Under the pieces are notes generated by a model. That model had not been told where the DNA came from and did not search any database. It worked only from the letters and a program-made list of their open reading frames with translations. From the NCBI GenBank assembly GCA_036927565.1, contig JAYESD010000007.1:2625644-2689643 (forward strand): a stretch of 64,000 nucleotides of DNA. The letters are read 5' to 3'. The stretch is from Tuctoria greenei (taxonomy: Eukaryota; Streptophyta; Magnoliopsida; Poales; Poaceae). The translations under genes and the position numbers were made by a program. Below, piece after piece: positions 46,807 to 59,261 of this stretch; positions within the stretch are counted from its first letter, which is position 1; each line of letters begins with the position of its first letter.

Positions 46807-47517
46807 CCGCCAAAACCTTCCTAGAGCCATTATAGCTCTCTATCAACCATTCTTGGAGTCCTAAGAGCGATTCTTGAGGATTTGTGAGTTGTGGAAGAGA
46901 GGAGAGAAGGGTTTGCTTGATCTTGTGCTCTTGGTTGATTCTCTCAGTTTGACTGATTATTTGAGTTCGTGTGGGTGTTGATCTTCGATCTTTTCGAGTT
47001 ATAAACTTGTGGGAGCCTTAGGTTGTGAGTTGCCCCATGAATTTGGTGATTACCCTTGTGATTTAGTGGAAGAGTAGCCGACCTTCGTGGTGGCTAAGTG
47101 AGTAAAGGGTTGAGTGAAACCCTTCCTTTCGTGGGCATCCTTAACGTGGATGTAGGATCCTATGTGGGGTTGCACCACGGGATAAATCTTGCGTCTTGTG
47201 TCTTTGATTTAACTTGTTTTTTGCTAGATCAAGTTAGGGCTACTTACGTTCTTCGTCTCAATCTTGCGATCCGCCTCAATCTAGTCGTTTTTACTTTGTG
47301 CGCACTATCTACTAGATTGCTAGGCTCATACAATTTACGTTTCATCAAGTTAAGTTCGTTAGATTGCATAAAAATCTCACCTTTGGTTAGGTTTGTCATC
47401 CTGACCGGACTAGTTCGCCCCCAGGCCAGGCTAGTCCGCACTCTATAATTTGATTAGTTTTTATTGAGTTAAATTTCAGGTTCTCCGCCTAATTCACCCC
47501 CCTCTAGGTAACTTTCA
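46807..47517 (+). repeat. Second copy of the end of the D LTR (truncated)
   Basis: Matches 43644-44358, begins abruptly at ccgccaaaacc and ends actttca followed by the same C LTR sequence (atgtccaggggc). Marks the junction of a tandem duplication. Confidence 0.9.
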
Positions 47518-47870
47518 ATGTCCAGGGGCTTTTATGCAAATTCTAGTGAGATCAGGGGTTAATTCATCATTTGCAGTAAAATATGTAATTACTAGAGAGT
47601 CCAGTGTCTATTATATTAAAACCAAGGCCTAACTGCAATTAAACTTAATGCACCAGAGGGTTATGTGTTAAACTACCAAAGGCTGGGTACATATTTAATA
47701 TGAACCATTGGATTCAAAATAAACGTGCGAGATTAGATCTCGAAAGGGTACACGGGTGCTCCAAAGTGGGTCATCAGCTGCTAGATGGGCGTCTCAGATT
47801 TTAAATGGGCCAACGGGTACGCGCCTCCATCCTAGACCGTCTGATGTAAAATCAAGGGCCCAGATCTAAT
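47518..47870 (-). repeat. C LTR, copy 2, up to element E
   Basis: Matches 44359-44710. Ends in ctaat, the target duplication of element E. Confidence 0.88.
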
Positions 47871-48130
47871 TGAAAGTGCATCTAAGAATCCCTTAGGGGT
47901 TTTGGATGATTTATGACAAGCAAATGAGATCCTAACTACTTTGTTGAGATGAGCACAGGTTTTAATGAGAAAATGATCAAGGAGCCAAAAAGAAAGGAGA
48001 ATGAGGAGCAATGTGGAAAAGAGCTCAAGGAACAAGTGTACTAGATCATTGTGTATGGAGTGTGTTAAGGAAACACACCCCAAGAGCTCAAGTATGAATA
48101 ATCACACACATTGCACAAGTTTATACAGGA

Positions 48131-48561
48131 CCGGACTAGTCTGACTGATCCCGGACTAGTCCGATTCTTTCTGCACAAGATCGGACAAGTCCGATATCAC
48201 CATGGACTATTCTGATATCTCTCTGACTAGAATCGGACTAGTCCTCCCCAGTGCGGACTGATCCTCCAAACACTTCACAAGTTGCACAAAATCGGACAAG
48301 TCCGATATTAGCACGAACTGGTCCGAAAAACCCTCTGACATATATCGGACAAGTCCTCTAGGTGCGGACTTGTCCCCAATTCACTTAGGGTTTCACTTCT
48401 TCGGACAAGTCCGATATCCATCGCACTAGTCCGAAGATTTCCAGAACCAAAATCGGACAAGTCTGCTCTCTGCCGGCCTAGTCCGATATTTCGGTACACC
48501 TAGGGTTTGCTACACTAGGCACACTGGACTAGTCTAGTGTCCACCACGGACTAGTCCAATC
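48131..48561. repeat. Array of CGGACTAGTCCG / CGGACAAGTCCG motifs in E 5' LTR
   Basis: About nineteen copies in 430 bp, spaced mostly 20-31 bp, ending about 35 bp before the TATA box. Many have CGGACAAGTCCG followed by gatat. The equivalent in the 3' LTR is 58034-58443. Confidence 0.87.
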
Positions 48562-48596
48562 TTTCTAAACCCTAATGGTTACTTTTGGGAACCCCA

Positions 48597-48604
48597 TATA
48601 AATA
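48597..48604 (+). promoter_or_regulatory. TATA box of element E 5' LTR
   Basis: TATAAATA in ccccatataaataagtg, immediately after the motif array; same at 58482-58489 in the 3' LTR. Confidence 0.7.
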
Positions 48605-49427
48605 AGTGTACACAGCCCATCTACCAATAACTCTCGACCCCCTGCGCTGTCACACCTCCCAAGAGCCTCAAAAACACATCTCTCCACAAAATCAAACGCA
48701 ACAAAGATCAATACCTTGACGATACACTTTGGATCATTGGAGAGACACGGTTCATCACTCATTGAGCTCTTGGTTTGATTCTCTAACACACTCCTGTGGT
48801 TTTCATTGTGATCTTTCGAGTGTGTTCTTGGTGGTGTTCTTGTTGTAATCTTGGGGAGCCCTCAACTTGTGAGAAGGCCCCTTGAATTTGGTTATTTGCC
48901 CTTTGTCATAAGTGAAGAGGATTGGCCTCCGTGGCGATCCGACGAGGGTAGGGTTGGAGAAGACCCGATCCTTTTGTGGACTCCTCAACGTGGATGTAGG
49001 TTGCCTCTGTGGGAACCGAACCATGGGATAAAGTGCTTGTGTTCATTCTTTGCGCGCATTGTTCTTACGCTTCATACATATCTAGGGTTTGAACCAATCT
49101 TATTCACTTTACGTTGAAACATTGAATATAAGATTAACTTGTGGTACATCCTAGTTCATAATTGTGTAACACTTCAACTACAAGTATATTTCCGCTGCAT
49201 ACATCCTAGGATCAAGATAATCGATCAAATTTGATAAACCTAGACGGTACACATCGAACTAGTCCGCACTCGACTGGACTAGTCCAATATCTCGAGATTT
49301 GATCTGGTTGTTAAGTGTTGCAGGTTCTCACAAAAATAAAAAAGGCCTATTCACCCCCACTCTAGGCCACATTCAATTGGTATCAGAGCAAGGTTCTTCA
49401 AAAGGAGACTAACCGCTCGAAGAGATC

Positions 49428-52400
49428 ATGTCGGACTTGAAGGACGTACACAAGAGCATCAACCAAGAGAAAGTTGAAGAAGACAAAAACAAGATATTGG
49501 AGAAGCTCCTCGAAGCCATTCAAGACTTCGGGGATGATGATGAGGAGACGCTGGAACTCAAGGCGCTCCTAAGGAAGAAAACCCTTTCCAAGGGAAAGGT
49601 GAACATCGAAGATGAGAAGAAAAAGAAGGGGAGTAGTCACACCGACTACTCCCGATATCCTTTTAATTATGATCGCCTAAATTCTAAAAACAATAATTAT
49701 CTATCTATTCCACTTGGAAAATCCCCAACTTTGACGGCAATGACTACTCAATGTGGAGGCAAAACATGAAAATGCATTTGATTTCTCTCAATCCAAGTTT
49801 GTGGCACATAGTATGCACAGTAATAGATATCCCTAATGATGATGAGGAGATGAGGAGCTCACACCTAGCCAAGAGCAAGCGATCCATCGAAATGCCCAAG
49901 CTGCTGCAATCATTACTTCATCACTCAGTCGTGATGAGTTTACAAAGGTGGATGGACTCGAGATCGCAAAAGAGATATGGGATACATTGCAAACCGCACA
50001 TGAAGGCGATCGTTATGTGCAAGAAGCGAAGATCGAGATGATTGAAGGCGAGCTAGGAAGATTCGCCATCGAAGAAGATGATTCGCCACAAGATATGTAC
50101 AACCGACTAAAGACGCTCATCAACAAAGTGCGAGCATACAGAAGCAAGAAATGGAACGACCACCAGGTGGTGAAGCTCATTATTAGAGCTTTCATGTCTC
50201 GCAATGTCACTTTATGCTCCATGATACGAGAAAGCCCCGGGTACAAGAAGATGACCCCAGATGAGCTACTTGGGAAAATCATCAACTTTGAGATGATGGA
50301 AAAGCAAGCCAAGCACGTTAAGGATATTGTCAAATCTCACCTCGGCAAAGAAGAAAGGGATCGCTTTAAAGTCCACCCTCAAGCCCTTATCTAAAGAAGC
50401 GCGAGAAGATCAATTAGAAGAAGACGGTGATGATGAGAGCAGTGACTTGGATGAAGATGACATGATACTATTCATGAAGAAGTTCAAAAGAATGATGAAG
50501 AAAAGACAAGGTTCTAAATCAAGTGAAGGAAAGTACAAGGAAAGATCAAAACCAAAGTTGAGGCGGGCATGCTATAACTGTAGTGAGTATAGACACTTTA
50601 TAGTTGATTGCCCATATGAAGAGAACAAAAAGAAGAACAAAGAAGCAATGCCTCAACCCAAGAAATTCTTCAAGAAGAAGAAGCAAACTGAACAAGCACA
50701 TCTAGGGAAAGAGTGGGACTCAAATGATGAGTCCTCATCCGAAGAAGAAGAGGAGATGGCTAGCATAGCCATCGAGAAGACATCCATGAAGTCCACTCTC
50801 TTCCCCACTCTTGGTGCACGAAAAGGGAACGACACTTGCCTCATGGCAAAGGAAGGTAAACGCAAGGTAACAACAAAATCCTCTTCCTTGCATTCCTATT
50901 CTAGTTATAGTGAAATTAATAGTGATAATGAAGATATGCTAATTGGCTTAGATAAGAAAACAACCACTAAAATGAAATTTTTACTTGATCAACTTGTTGA
51001 GAAGGAGAGGCTGATACATCGTCAAGAAGACATGATTATCTCCCAAAAGGAGGAATATGTTGAACTTGACAAGCTTCTAGAACTTGAAAAGGAGCAAAGC
51101 AAGTCACTGGAGCTTGAGTTAGCTTCAAGCAAGGAAGCTTGCTTCGAGTTAAGCGACTCAAATGCTACAATCAAGGACGAACTTGCTAACCTAATCAAGG
51201 TTAACAAGATCCTTGAAGTGCAAGTCGAGTCACTCAAGCAAAGTGACCCTTCATCCTCTTCAAGCTCACCTTCCCAACCACTTAAAACTGAAGCTATCAT
51301 CACTTGTTCATGTAGTAAAGTTGACACCAGCTCGAAAGACAAGTCAACCTCTACCAAGGGTAAGCAACCTGTCCAAAGTGGCATATTTGACAAGGAGAAG
51401 GTCAAATATGCACGTAGTGCATACTTGGCCACAAGACCTCCTAATATCAAATATGGCATTGGGTATTCCTATGGTGGAAAGCAAAATACTAGAATCCATA
51501 AGAATAACAAGGAAATCATTACCTTTGTAAAGGGAAGACCCTCTCAAATTGGAAAATCCAAAGCTAATGCATCCAACACGCATGATTATCGGACTAGTCC
51601 GGTCGGGGTCCGGACAAGTCCGGTCCTCCAGACAATTCCGATCTCCCAGACTAGTCCTGTTTATACAACTATTACTGTTTAGAACTTTTGATGCATCTTA
51701 GGTGTTAATAAGAAGTAATTTTGGCAAAGTTTATGCTCATTATGTTGGGCCACGCCATGGGAACACCAAGTCTCATGTGTTGGTGCCCAAATCCCTTGTG
51801 ACTAACCTAAAAGGACCCAAGCAAGCTTGGGTACCTAAAACCAAGGCATGATTTGTTTTTCTAGGCCTATTCCTCTGGTGGATCAAAATGGGTGCTAGAC
51901 AGTGACTGCACCAACCATATGACCGCAGAAAGAAGAATGTTCGTTGAGTATGAAGCAAATGAGGATCCAAGCGAGGGCATCTATTTTGGAGACAATAGTC
52001 AAGGAAAGGTGTTCGGTACCGGTAAAATTGCCATATCATCACAACATACTTTTTCTCATGTGTTACATGTTGATTCCTTAGATTATAACCTGCTGTCCAT
52101 ATCTCAATTATGCGACAAAGGTTATGATTGTTTGTTTACTAACAAGGGCGTGACCATCTCTAGAAGGAGTGATGGTTCCATTGCATTCAAGGGTATGTTA
52201 AAGGGAAAGCTTTACCTTGTTGACTTCAACAAAGATAAAGCCGAACTTGACACAAGCTTGATTGCAAAGACCAACATGGGTTGGTTGTGGCATAGACGGC
52301 TAGCGCATGTTGGTATGAGGAACCTTCAAAAACTCCTCAAGGGCGATCACATCCGAGGTTTAAAGGATGTTGTTTTTGAGAAAGACGGGTCTTGTAGCGC

Positions 52401-54845
52401 GTGCCAAGCCGGGAAGCAAGTTGGAGCACCTCATCCCGCTAAGAACGTCATGACTACAACAAGACCGCTCGAGCTACTTCACATGGACTTATTTGATCCA
52501 ATTGCTTACATAAGCATCGGTGGTAACAAATATGGTTAAGTAATTGTCGATGATTTTTCTCGCTTCACTTGGGTATTCTTTTTACATGATAAGGCAGAAA
52601 CACAAGGAATCTTGAAGAAATTTTTCAAGCGTGCTCAAAATGAGTTTTCATTGACGATCAAGAACATTCGAAGCGACAACGACACGGAGTTCAAGAACAC
52701 ACAAGTTGAGGAGTACCTAGATGAAGAAGGCATAAAACATGAGTTTTCAGCGCCTTACTCCCCTCAACAAAATTGAGTTGTCAAAAGGAAGAACTGAACC
52801 CTCATAGAGATGGCAAGAACAATGCTCGATGAGTACAAGACCTTGGATTGATTTCGGGCGGAAGCGGTCAACACCGCTTGCCACGCCATAAATCGACTTT
52901 ATCTTCATCGACTACTCAAGAAAACATCCTATGAGCTACTCACCGATCGAGAAGAAGCTCCTTGTCAAGCATTGAGAAGAATGGCATTAGGTGAAGTTCG
53001 ACCACAAGAGCCACCTCTACATATGCATAAGGAAAATGAACCACAAGAGAAGGCCAATGATCAAGGGGGAGCTTCCATACAAGATCAACCTCATGAAAGC
53101 AAAAATGATCAACAAGTCAATGAGGGCAACCATTTAGGGGGAGAAGAAGATGATCATGAAGATTCAAGACAGCAAGTGCCACACCCAAGAGTGCACCAAT
53201 GCGTCCAAAGGGATCACCCAATCGACAACATCATCGGCAACATCCAAAGGGAATAACTACTAGATCTCGCATGGCTAATTTTTGTGAGCATTACTCGTTT
53301 GTGTCCTTTTTGCAACCACGCGGGGTTGAGGATACATTGAAGGATCCGAATTGGGTAGTGGCCATGCAAGAAGAACTCAACAATTTCAAAAGGAGCAAGG
53401 TGTGGGAACTAGTCGAAAGACCCAAATCCAACGTCATCAGCACCAAATGGGTCTTCCGCAACAAACAGGATGAACACAGGGTGGTGACAAGGAACAAGGC
53501 ACGACTTGTGGCCAAAGGGTATTCACAAGTTGAAGGTTTGGATTTTGATGAGACCTTTGCTCCCGTAGCTAGACTTGAGTCTATTAGAATATTACTTGCA
53601 TATGCTACTCACCATGATTTCAAGCTCTATCAAATGGATGTGAAAAGCGCATTCCTCAACGGACCAATCAAGGAGGAGGTGTATGTGGAGCAACCCCCCG
53701 AGTTTGAAGATGAAGAGTTCCCCGACCACGTATTTAAATTACGTAAGGCTCTCTACGGCCTCAAACAAGCTCCTAGAGCTTGGTATGAGTGTCTTAGAGA
53801 CTTCTTGATTGAAAATGGTTTTAAGATCGGTAAAGTAGATTATACATTGTTTACAAAGAACTTTGACAATGATCTCTTTGTTTGTCAAATTTATGTTGAT
53901 GATATAATCTTTGGTTCAACTAACAAATCTTTTTGTGAGGAATTTAGTAAAATTATGACAGATAGGTTTGAGATGTCAATGATGGGAGAGCTAAAGTACT
54001 TCTTCGGATTCCAAGTGAGGCAACAAAAGGAAGGGACGTTCATAAGCTAAACTAAGTACACTCAAGACATACTCAAGAAGTTTGGAATGGACAAGGCGAA
54101 GCCCATAAAGACTCCCATGGCAATGAATGGCCACTTGGATCTCAATGAAGATGGACTAAACGTCCATCAAAAGGTATATTGCTCCATGATTGGATCTCTA
54201 CTCTACTTATGTGCATCTAGGCCAGATATTATGTTGAGTGTATGCTTGTGTGCAAGGTTTCAAGCCAACCCAAAAGAGTGTCATTTGACAGCCATTAAGA
54301 GAATCTTGCGGTATTTAGTTCATACACCCAACCTAGGCCTTTGGTATCCCAAAGGTTCCATATTCAATCTCATTGGCTACTCCGATGCAGATTATGTCGG
54401 ATGCAAGGTAGATAGAAAAAGTACCTCCGGTACATGCCAATTCCTAGGGAGATCCCTTGTTTCTTGGTCCTCCAAGAAACAAAACTCCATTGCCCTATCC
54501 ACGGTCTAAGCGGAGTATGTTACAGCCGGGAGTTGTTGTGCACAACTCCTTTGGATGCGACAAACTCTAAGGGATTACGGTTATAATATGAATTGCATTC
54601 TACTCCTTTGTGATAATGAAAGTGCCATTAAAATTGCCCATAATCCCGTTGAGCACTCTAGGACCAAACACATTGACATCCGACATCATTTTTTGAGAGA
54701 CCATTCAATGAAGGGAGACATAGCCATTTCACATGTCAATACCGAAAAGCAACTAGCTGATATATTCACCAAGCCACTTGATGAAAAACGCTTTTGCGAG
54801 CTCCGAAATGAACTTAATATCCTCGATGCTCGGAGTGTGGCTTGA
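49428..54845 (+). pseudogene. Element E gag-pol (copia, multiply interrupted)
   Basis: gag starts MSDLKDVHKSINQE at 49428. A one-base loss near 49733 and further frame changes near 49850 and 50330 break it. The knuckle CYNCSEYRHFIVDC is near 50571. A 451-codon frame (50327-51682) ends in motif-derived RTSPV-like repeats. Protease reads DSDC in place of DSGC. The integrase has lost about 250 bp relative to element D (near 52950) and carries stops near 52538 and 52774. RT is nearly complete (LVAKGYSQVEGLDFDETFAPVA region, YVDDIIFGSTN) up to a stop at 54048. RNase H (SDADYVGCKVDRKSTSGT) has a stop at 54507. The natural end is 54845. Not functional. Confidence 0.9.
51590..51659 (+). repeat. Palindromic motif cluster inside the element E gag frame
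   Basis: Four motif copies, starting cggactagtccggtcgggg. They lie within the open frame and encode YRTSPVGVRTSPV and QTSPV. The matching place in element D (about 36040-36080) has no such sequence, so the cluster was gained in E's lineage. Confidence 0.85.
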
Positions 54846-55087
54846 AATCTTGTATACCTAATTTCTATCTTCAAAATTCATTGATTTTGTTGTGAAAATC
54901 ATCTCTCTCAATTTTTCCGAAAAACTATGTCAATTACTAGATCTTGGTGAATTATGATCATTGCTTGACTGTTGTATGCTTACTTATCATATTCATCAAG
55001 ATTATTTGATTTTATTTGCCTCCCCATTTTCTGAATAAGTACCTTCGAATATATACGAATGGGCTAAGCATTTCTTCCCTGGTGACC

Positions 55088-55240
55088 ACGGACTAGTCCA
55101 CGGTTACCCGGACTAATCCGCACGTGCAGACTAGTCCGTAGAGCGCCAGTTAGGCCGGACTAGTCCGTTTGACCAAGGACTAGTCCGATATAGTCTCTGG
55201 AAAAGTTCCGACTAGTCCGATCATTTTCGGACTTGTCCGA
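55088..55240. repeat. Palindromic motif array of element E, downstream of pol
   Basis: Seven or eight copies, followed by a pyrimidine-rich leader-like stretch before the env-like ORF. Single copies also occur near 55418 and 55645-55670. Same arrangement as in element D. Confidence 0.83.
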
Positions 55241-55764
55241 ATTTTCGTGTCCTTAACCCTAGCTGCCGCCAAACCCTAATCTTCCTCACCCCACACTTGC
55301 CTCAAGCTTTCTCTCTCCATGCTCAAGCTCCCCAAGGCGATTCGACGATTTCTCCATCAAAAATCTCCAAGGTTGGGTGGAAATCAACCTCCTTCGCTTA
55401 GGGATTGAAGACCACGGACTTGTCCGCCCTTCAACCCCCTCTTCTCCGAGATTCAAGCGATTTTTTGGTAAATTTACCCCCAAACCCTAGAAATCTCCAT
55501 TTTCTTCATTGTTGATCGAATAGCCTAGCTTCTGTCACCTGATACAAGTGTCCTTTATGTATTACATTGCTGTTAGGCTAGTTTTGCATTGAGCAACTCC
55601 ATTTGTCTCATAGTTAAGGTTCTTGATGATGAATACTGGGCTAGTCCGTGCTTGTACACCAGACTAGTCTGATTTTTCTGAACTCAACCCTAACTTCTTA
55701 ATTCCTCAATGCAATTTCTTGTCGTCTATTCTCATCAATACCTTGTGCAATCCATTCTCAATGC

Positions 55765-57306
55765 ATGTCAAACTCACACGAAGAAGTTTCCGACTTCGAG
55801 GCCGAGATGGACCACGAAGCCGTGCTTCGGTCCTCGACAAGCCTAAGCAAGAAGCGCCAAGAGCGCCCCTCCGAGCCGGCACCTTCACCTCCCCAAGCTT
55901 GAAGGAAGGTGCTCGCGAAGAAGCCAGCATCCAAGGCTTCTGCTGGAGGTGCCCCTCGCCAAACCAAGGGCAAGGGAATTGCGATGGGCCCGATTGGCCC
56001 CCTAAAGCTGCCAGCTCCAAGGGAAGGGGCCAGGGATCCCGCAGAGGAGAGATTCAACGAAAAAGGCAGTGACACGGCGACCAAGTTCAGAAATGTTGAT
56101 TGCTACAGCCGTCCCAAGCAAGCTGCTGATGGGAGGTTTTGGAGCAATTTTCATGCATATTTCTACAAGACCGTCTACCTCCCAGTGAAGATGCCCGTGG
56201 TGCGCAGCCAATGGATAGATTGGGCGCATTTTGAGAAGAAGGGCTGCTCACCTTCTGTGGAGGTGGTTGAGGCAGTTGCAATACATGGCTTGAAGGATCT
56301 CTTCGCCTTCAGGAACAATTAGAATGATGAGGTGATTGCCCAGTTTTATGCTACTTGCCACTTCTCAAGTGACGAGGAAGAAAGTGTGACTTGGATGATT
56401 CATGGATCCAAGTACAGCATAACTTATGAGGAATTTGCAAGACTGCTACACCTTGACACCTCAAGCAATGACAATTTGATCATCCACAACATAGGTGTCA
56501 TTGAGAAGGACAGGATGAAGTTCCTCTATGAACTCAACTCCAAGTTCAACCCCTCTTCTATCAAGAATATGAAGCCCTTCTTTGTGGTGTTGAACAGGGT
56601 TCTAAGGAAGACAATTTCCCCCAAGGATGGGGATGTTGGAAGTGTACAGGGGTACCTCAGGACCTTGATGAAGGTCATTAGCAAAGACAAAAAATTTGAT
56701 GTCCGTGACTATAGTTGGAATGACATGGTGAACATCTCCTGCACAACGAACATGTCATGTGGCTATGCTCCTTATCTGATGTTCATGATTGAGAAGGTCA
56801 CATGCATAAAATTTGTCAAGGATGTAGAGCACCTTCCCTTGAGGCCCCAGATGCCTCAAAAGCCAAGTGTTCAAGCTGCTCCATCTCCGGCCTCTAGCCC
56901 TGAGGCTCCTGCGAGAGCCAGTGCTGGTGCTAGGGCTGCTCCCGCCACTAGGGCCCCTCCTCAAAAGGGGTCCCCAAGTGGCATCTTGAAGTATCTGTGT
57001 GCTATTTTTGCCTCCTGCAAAAAGGCTGAGGTGAAGGCCCACAAGCTCAACAAAAGAAGAAGGAAGGACATGAGATATGTCAAGGAGAACATGAAGCAGA
57101 TTTGCCAAAAGCTAGAGATCAAGCCTATTGGATCTCCAGTAATTTCTGATGACTCCAACTCTGATTACACCGAGCTCGAGCCCTTGACTCCCTCCGAGCT
57201 TACCTATTTTGGCATTGGGGACTCGAGTGGCTCCGTTCCTCCTCCTCATCATCATCAGCCAGAAGATGAAGATGAAGACAACGAGAGGACCGACATCGAG
57301 GCTTGA
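55765..57306 (+). pseudogene. Element E env-like (third) ORF with two nonsense codons
   Basis: From ATG 55765 (MSNSHEEVSDFEAEMDHEAV) the same frame runs 514 codons to 57306, interrupted only by TGA at 55900 and TAG at 56320 (where element D has Trp). It has a Lys/Pro/Ala-rich N-terminus, the conserved central domain (GRFWSNFHAYFYKTVYLPV, QWIDWAHFEKK, IAQFYATCHFS, TYEEFARLLHL), a Pro/Ala-rich linker, a basic segment (KLNKRRRKDMRYVKENMKQI) and an acidic, His-containing tail. No clear membrane span. Less decayed than its gag-pol. Confidence 0.82.
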
Positions 57307-57773
57307 AGACTTTAGGTCCCTCCTCTCCTTCTTTATGGTGTCTTGATGCCAAAGGGGGAGAGATTGAGGGGGAGTCTTAGGTTTTAGCTGTAGGATGCGA
57401 GGAGCTTCTTTTTGTGCCTTTTGTCTATTTTGTAGGTTGTAGAACTTTTAATATGCTCTTATGATACTTATGGTCCTGTGATGCAAAGTTTTGAACTACT
57501 TATGGAAAAATTGGTGAAATCTGTGATTTTGCTATAAGAATGTCATATATGCTTGTTGTTGATGTGTTGATGTCAATTATGTCATTCTCATCATGATTAT
57601 TGTTTCTATACACTTATTTCTGCATCCCACCATAAAGAATGCACATATGAATCATGTTTTCATTGCTTAATGTACTTTAAACTCATATGTGCATACTTTA
57701 TGAAAATCTCAACTTTTTATCATATTTTGTGAAATCTCAATTGGTTGTCATCAATCACCAAAAAGGGGGAGAT

Positions 57774-59261
57774 TGAAAGTGCATCTAAGAATCCCTTGTG
57801 GATTTTGGATGATTTATGACAAGCAAATGAGATCCTAACTACTTTGTTGAGATGAGCACAGGTTTTAATGAGAAAATGAGCAAAGAGCCAAAAAGAAAGG
57901 AGAATGAGGAGAAATGTGGAAAAGAGCTCAAGGAACAAGTGTAGTAGATCATTGTGTATGGAGTGTGTTAAGGAAACACACCCCAGGAGCTCAAGCATGA
58001 ATAATCACACAAATTTCACAAGTTTATACAGGACCGGACTAGTCCGTTTGATCCCGGACTAGTCCGATTTCTTTCTGCACAAGATCGGACAAGTCCGATA
58101 TCACCACAAAATAGTCTGATATCTCTCTGACTAGAATCAGACTAGTCCTCCCCAGTGCGGACTAGTCCTCCAAACACTTCAGAAGTTGCACAAAATCGGA
58201 CAAGTCCGATATTAGCACGGACTAGTCCGAAAAACCCTCTGACCTAAATCGGACAAGTCCTCCAGGTGCGGACTTGTCCCCAATTCACTTAGGGTTTCAC
58301 TTCTCTGGACAAGTCCAATATCCATCGGACTAGTCCGAAGATTTCCAGGACCAAAATCGGACAAGTCCGCTCTCTGCCGGACTAGTACGATATTTCGGGA
58401 CACCTAGGGTTTGCTAGTTCGGTGTCCACCACAGACTAGTCCGATCTTTCTAAACCCTAACGGTTACTTTTGGGAACCCCATATAAATAGGTGTACACGG
58501 CCCATCTACCAATAACTCTCGACCCCTCTGCGCCGTCACACCTCCCAAGAGCCTCAAAAACACATCTCTCCACGAAATCAAACGCAACAACGATCAATCC
58601 CTTAAGGATACACTTTGGATCATTGGAGAGACACGTTTCATCACTCATTGAGCTCTTGGTTTGATTCCCTAACACACTCTCGTGGTTTTCATTGTGATCT
58701 TTCGAGTGTATTCTTGGTGGTGTTCTTGTTGTAATCTTGGGGAGCCCTCAACTTGTGAGAAGTCCCCTTGAATTTGGTTATTTGCCCTTTGTGATAAGTG
58801 AAGAGGATTGGCCTCCGTGGCGATCCGACGAGGGTAGGGTTGGAGAAGACCCGATACTTTTATGGACTCCTCAACGTGGATGTAGGTTGCCTCTATGGGA
58901 ACCGAGCCACGGGATAAAGTGCTTGTGTTCATTCTTTGAGCGCATTGTTCTTACAATTCATACATATCTAGGGTTTGAACCAATCTTATTCACTTTACGT
59001 TAAAACATTGAATATAAGATTAACTTGTGGTACATCCTAGTTCATAATTGTGTAACACTTCAACTACAAGTATATTTCCACTGCATACATCATAGGATCA
59101 AGATAATCGATCAAATTTGATAAACCTAGACGGTACACACTGAACTAGTTCGCACTCGACCGGACAAGTCCGATATCTCGAGATTTGATCTGGTTGTTAA
59201 GTGTTGCAGGTTCCAACAAAAATCAAAAAGGCCTATTCACCCCCCCTCTAGGCCACATTCA
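57774..59261 (+). repeat. 3' LTR of element E
   Basis: 1488 bp, preceded by the PPT aaaaagggggagat. Motif array 58034-58443, and a small deletion relative to the 5' LTR around 58410. Followed by ctaat. Confidence 0.94.

Larger units (their letters stand above)
47871..49375 (+). repeat. 5' LTR of element E
   Basis: 1505 bp. Contains the palindrome array 48131-48561, TATAAATA at 48597-48604, and two more motif copies near its end (about 49255-49290). Confidence 0.94.
47871..59261 (+). mobile_element. Element E: Ty1/copia SIRE-like retrotransposon, coding broken
   Basis: An 11.4-kb element with LTRs 47871-49375 and 57774-59261 (TGAAAGTGCATCTAAG ... GGCCACATTCA), a perfect 5-bp target duplication ctaat (47866-47870, 59262-59266), a PBS tggtatcagagca at 49378-49390 and a PPT at 57760-57773. 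Gene order is as in element D, but the LTR sequence differs, so it is a related and separate family. LTRs differ by a few percent. It is absent from the first copy of the duplication (site 44706-44710), so it came after it. Confidence 0.94.
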
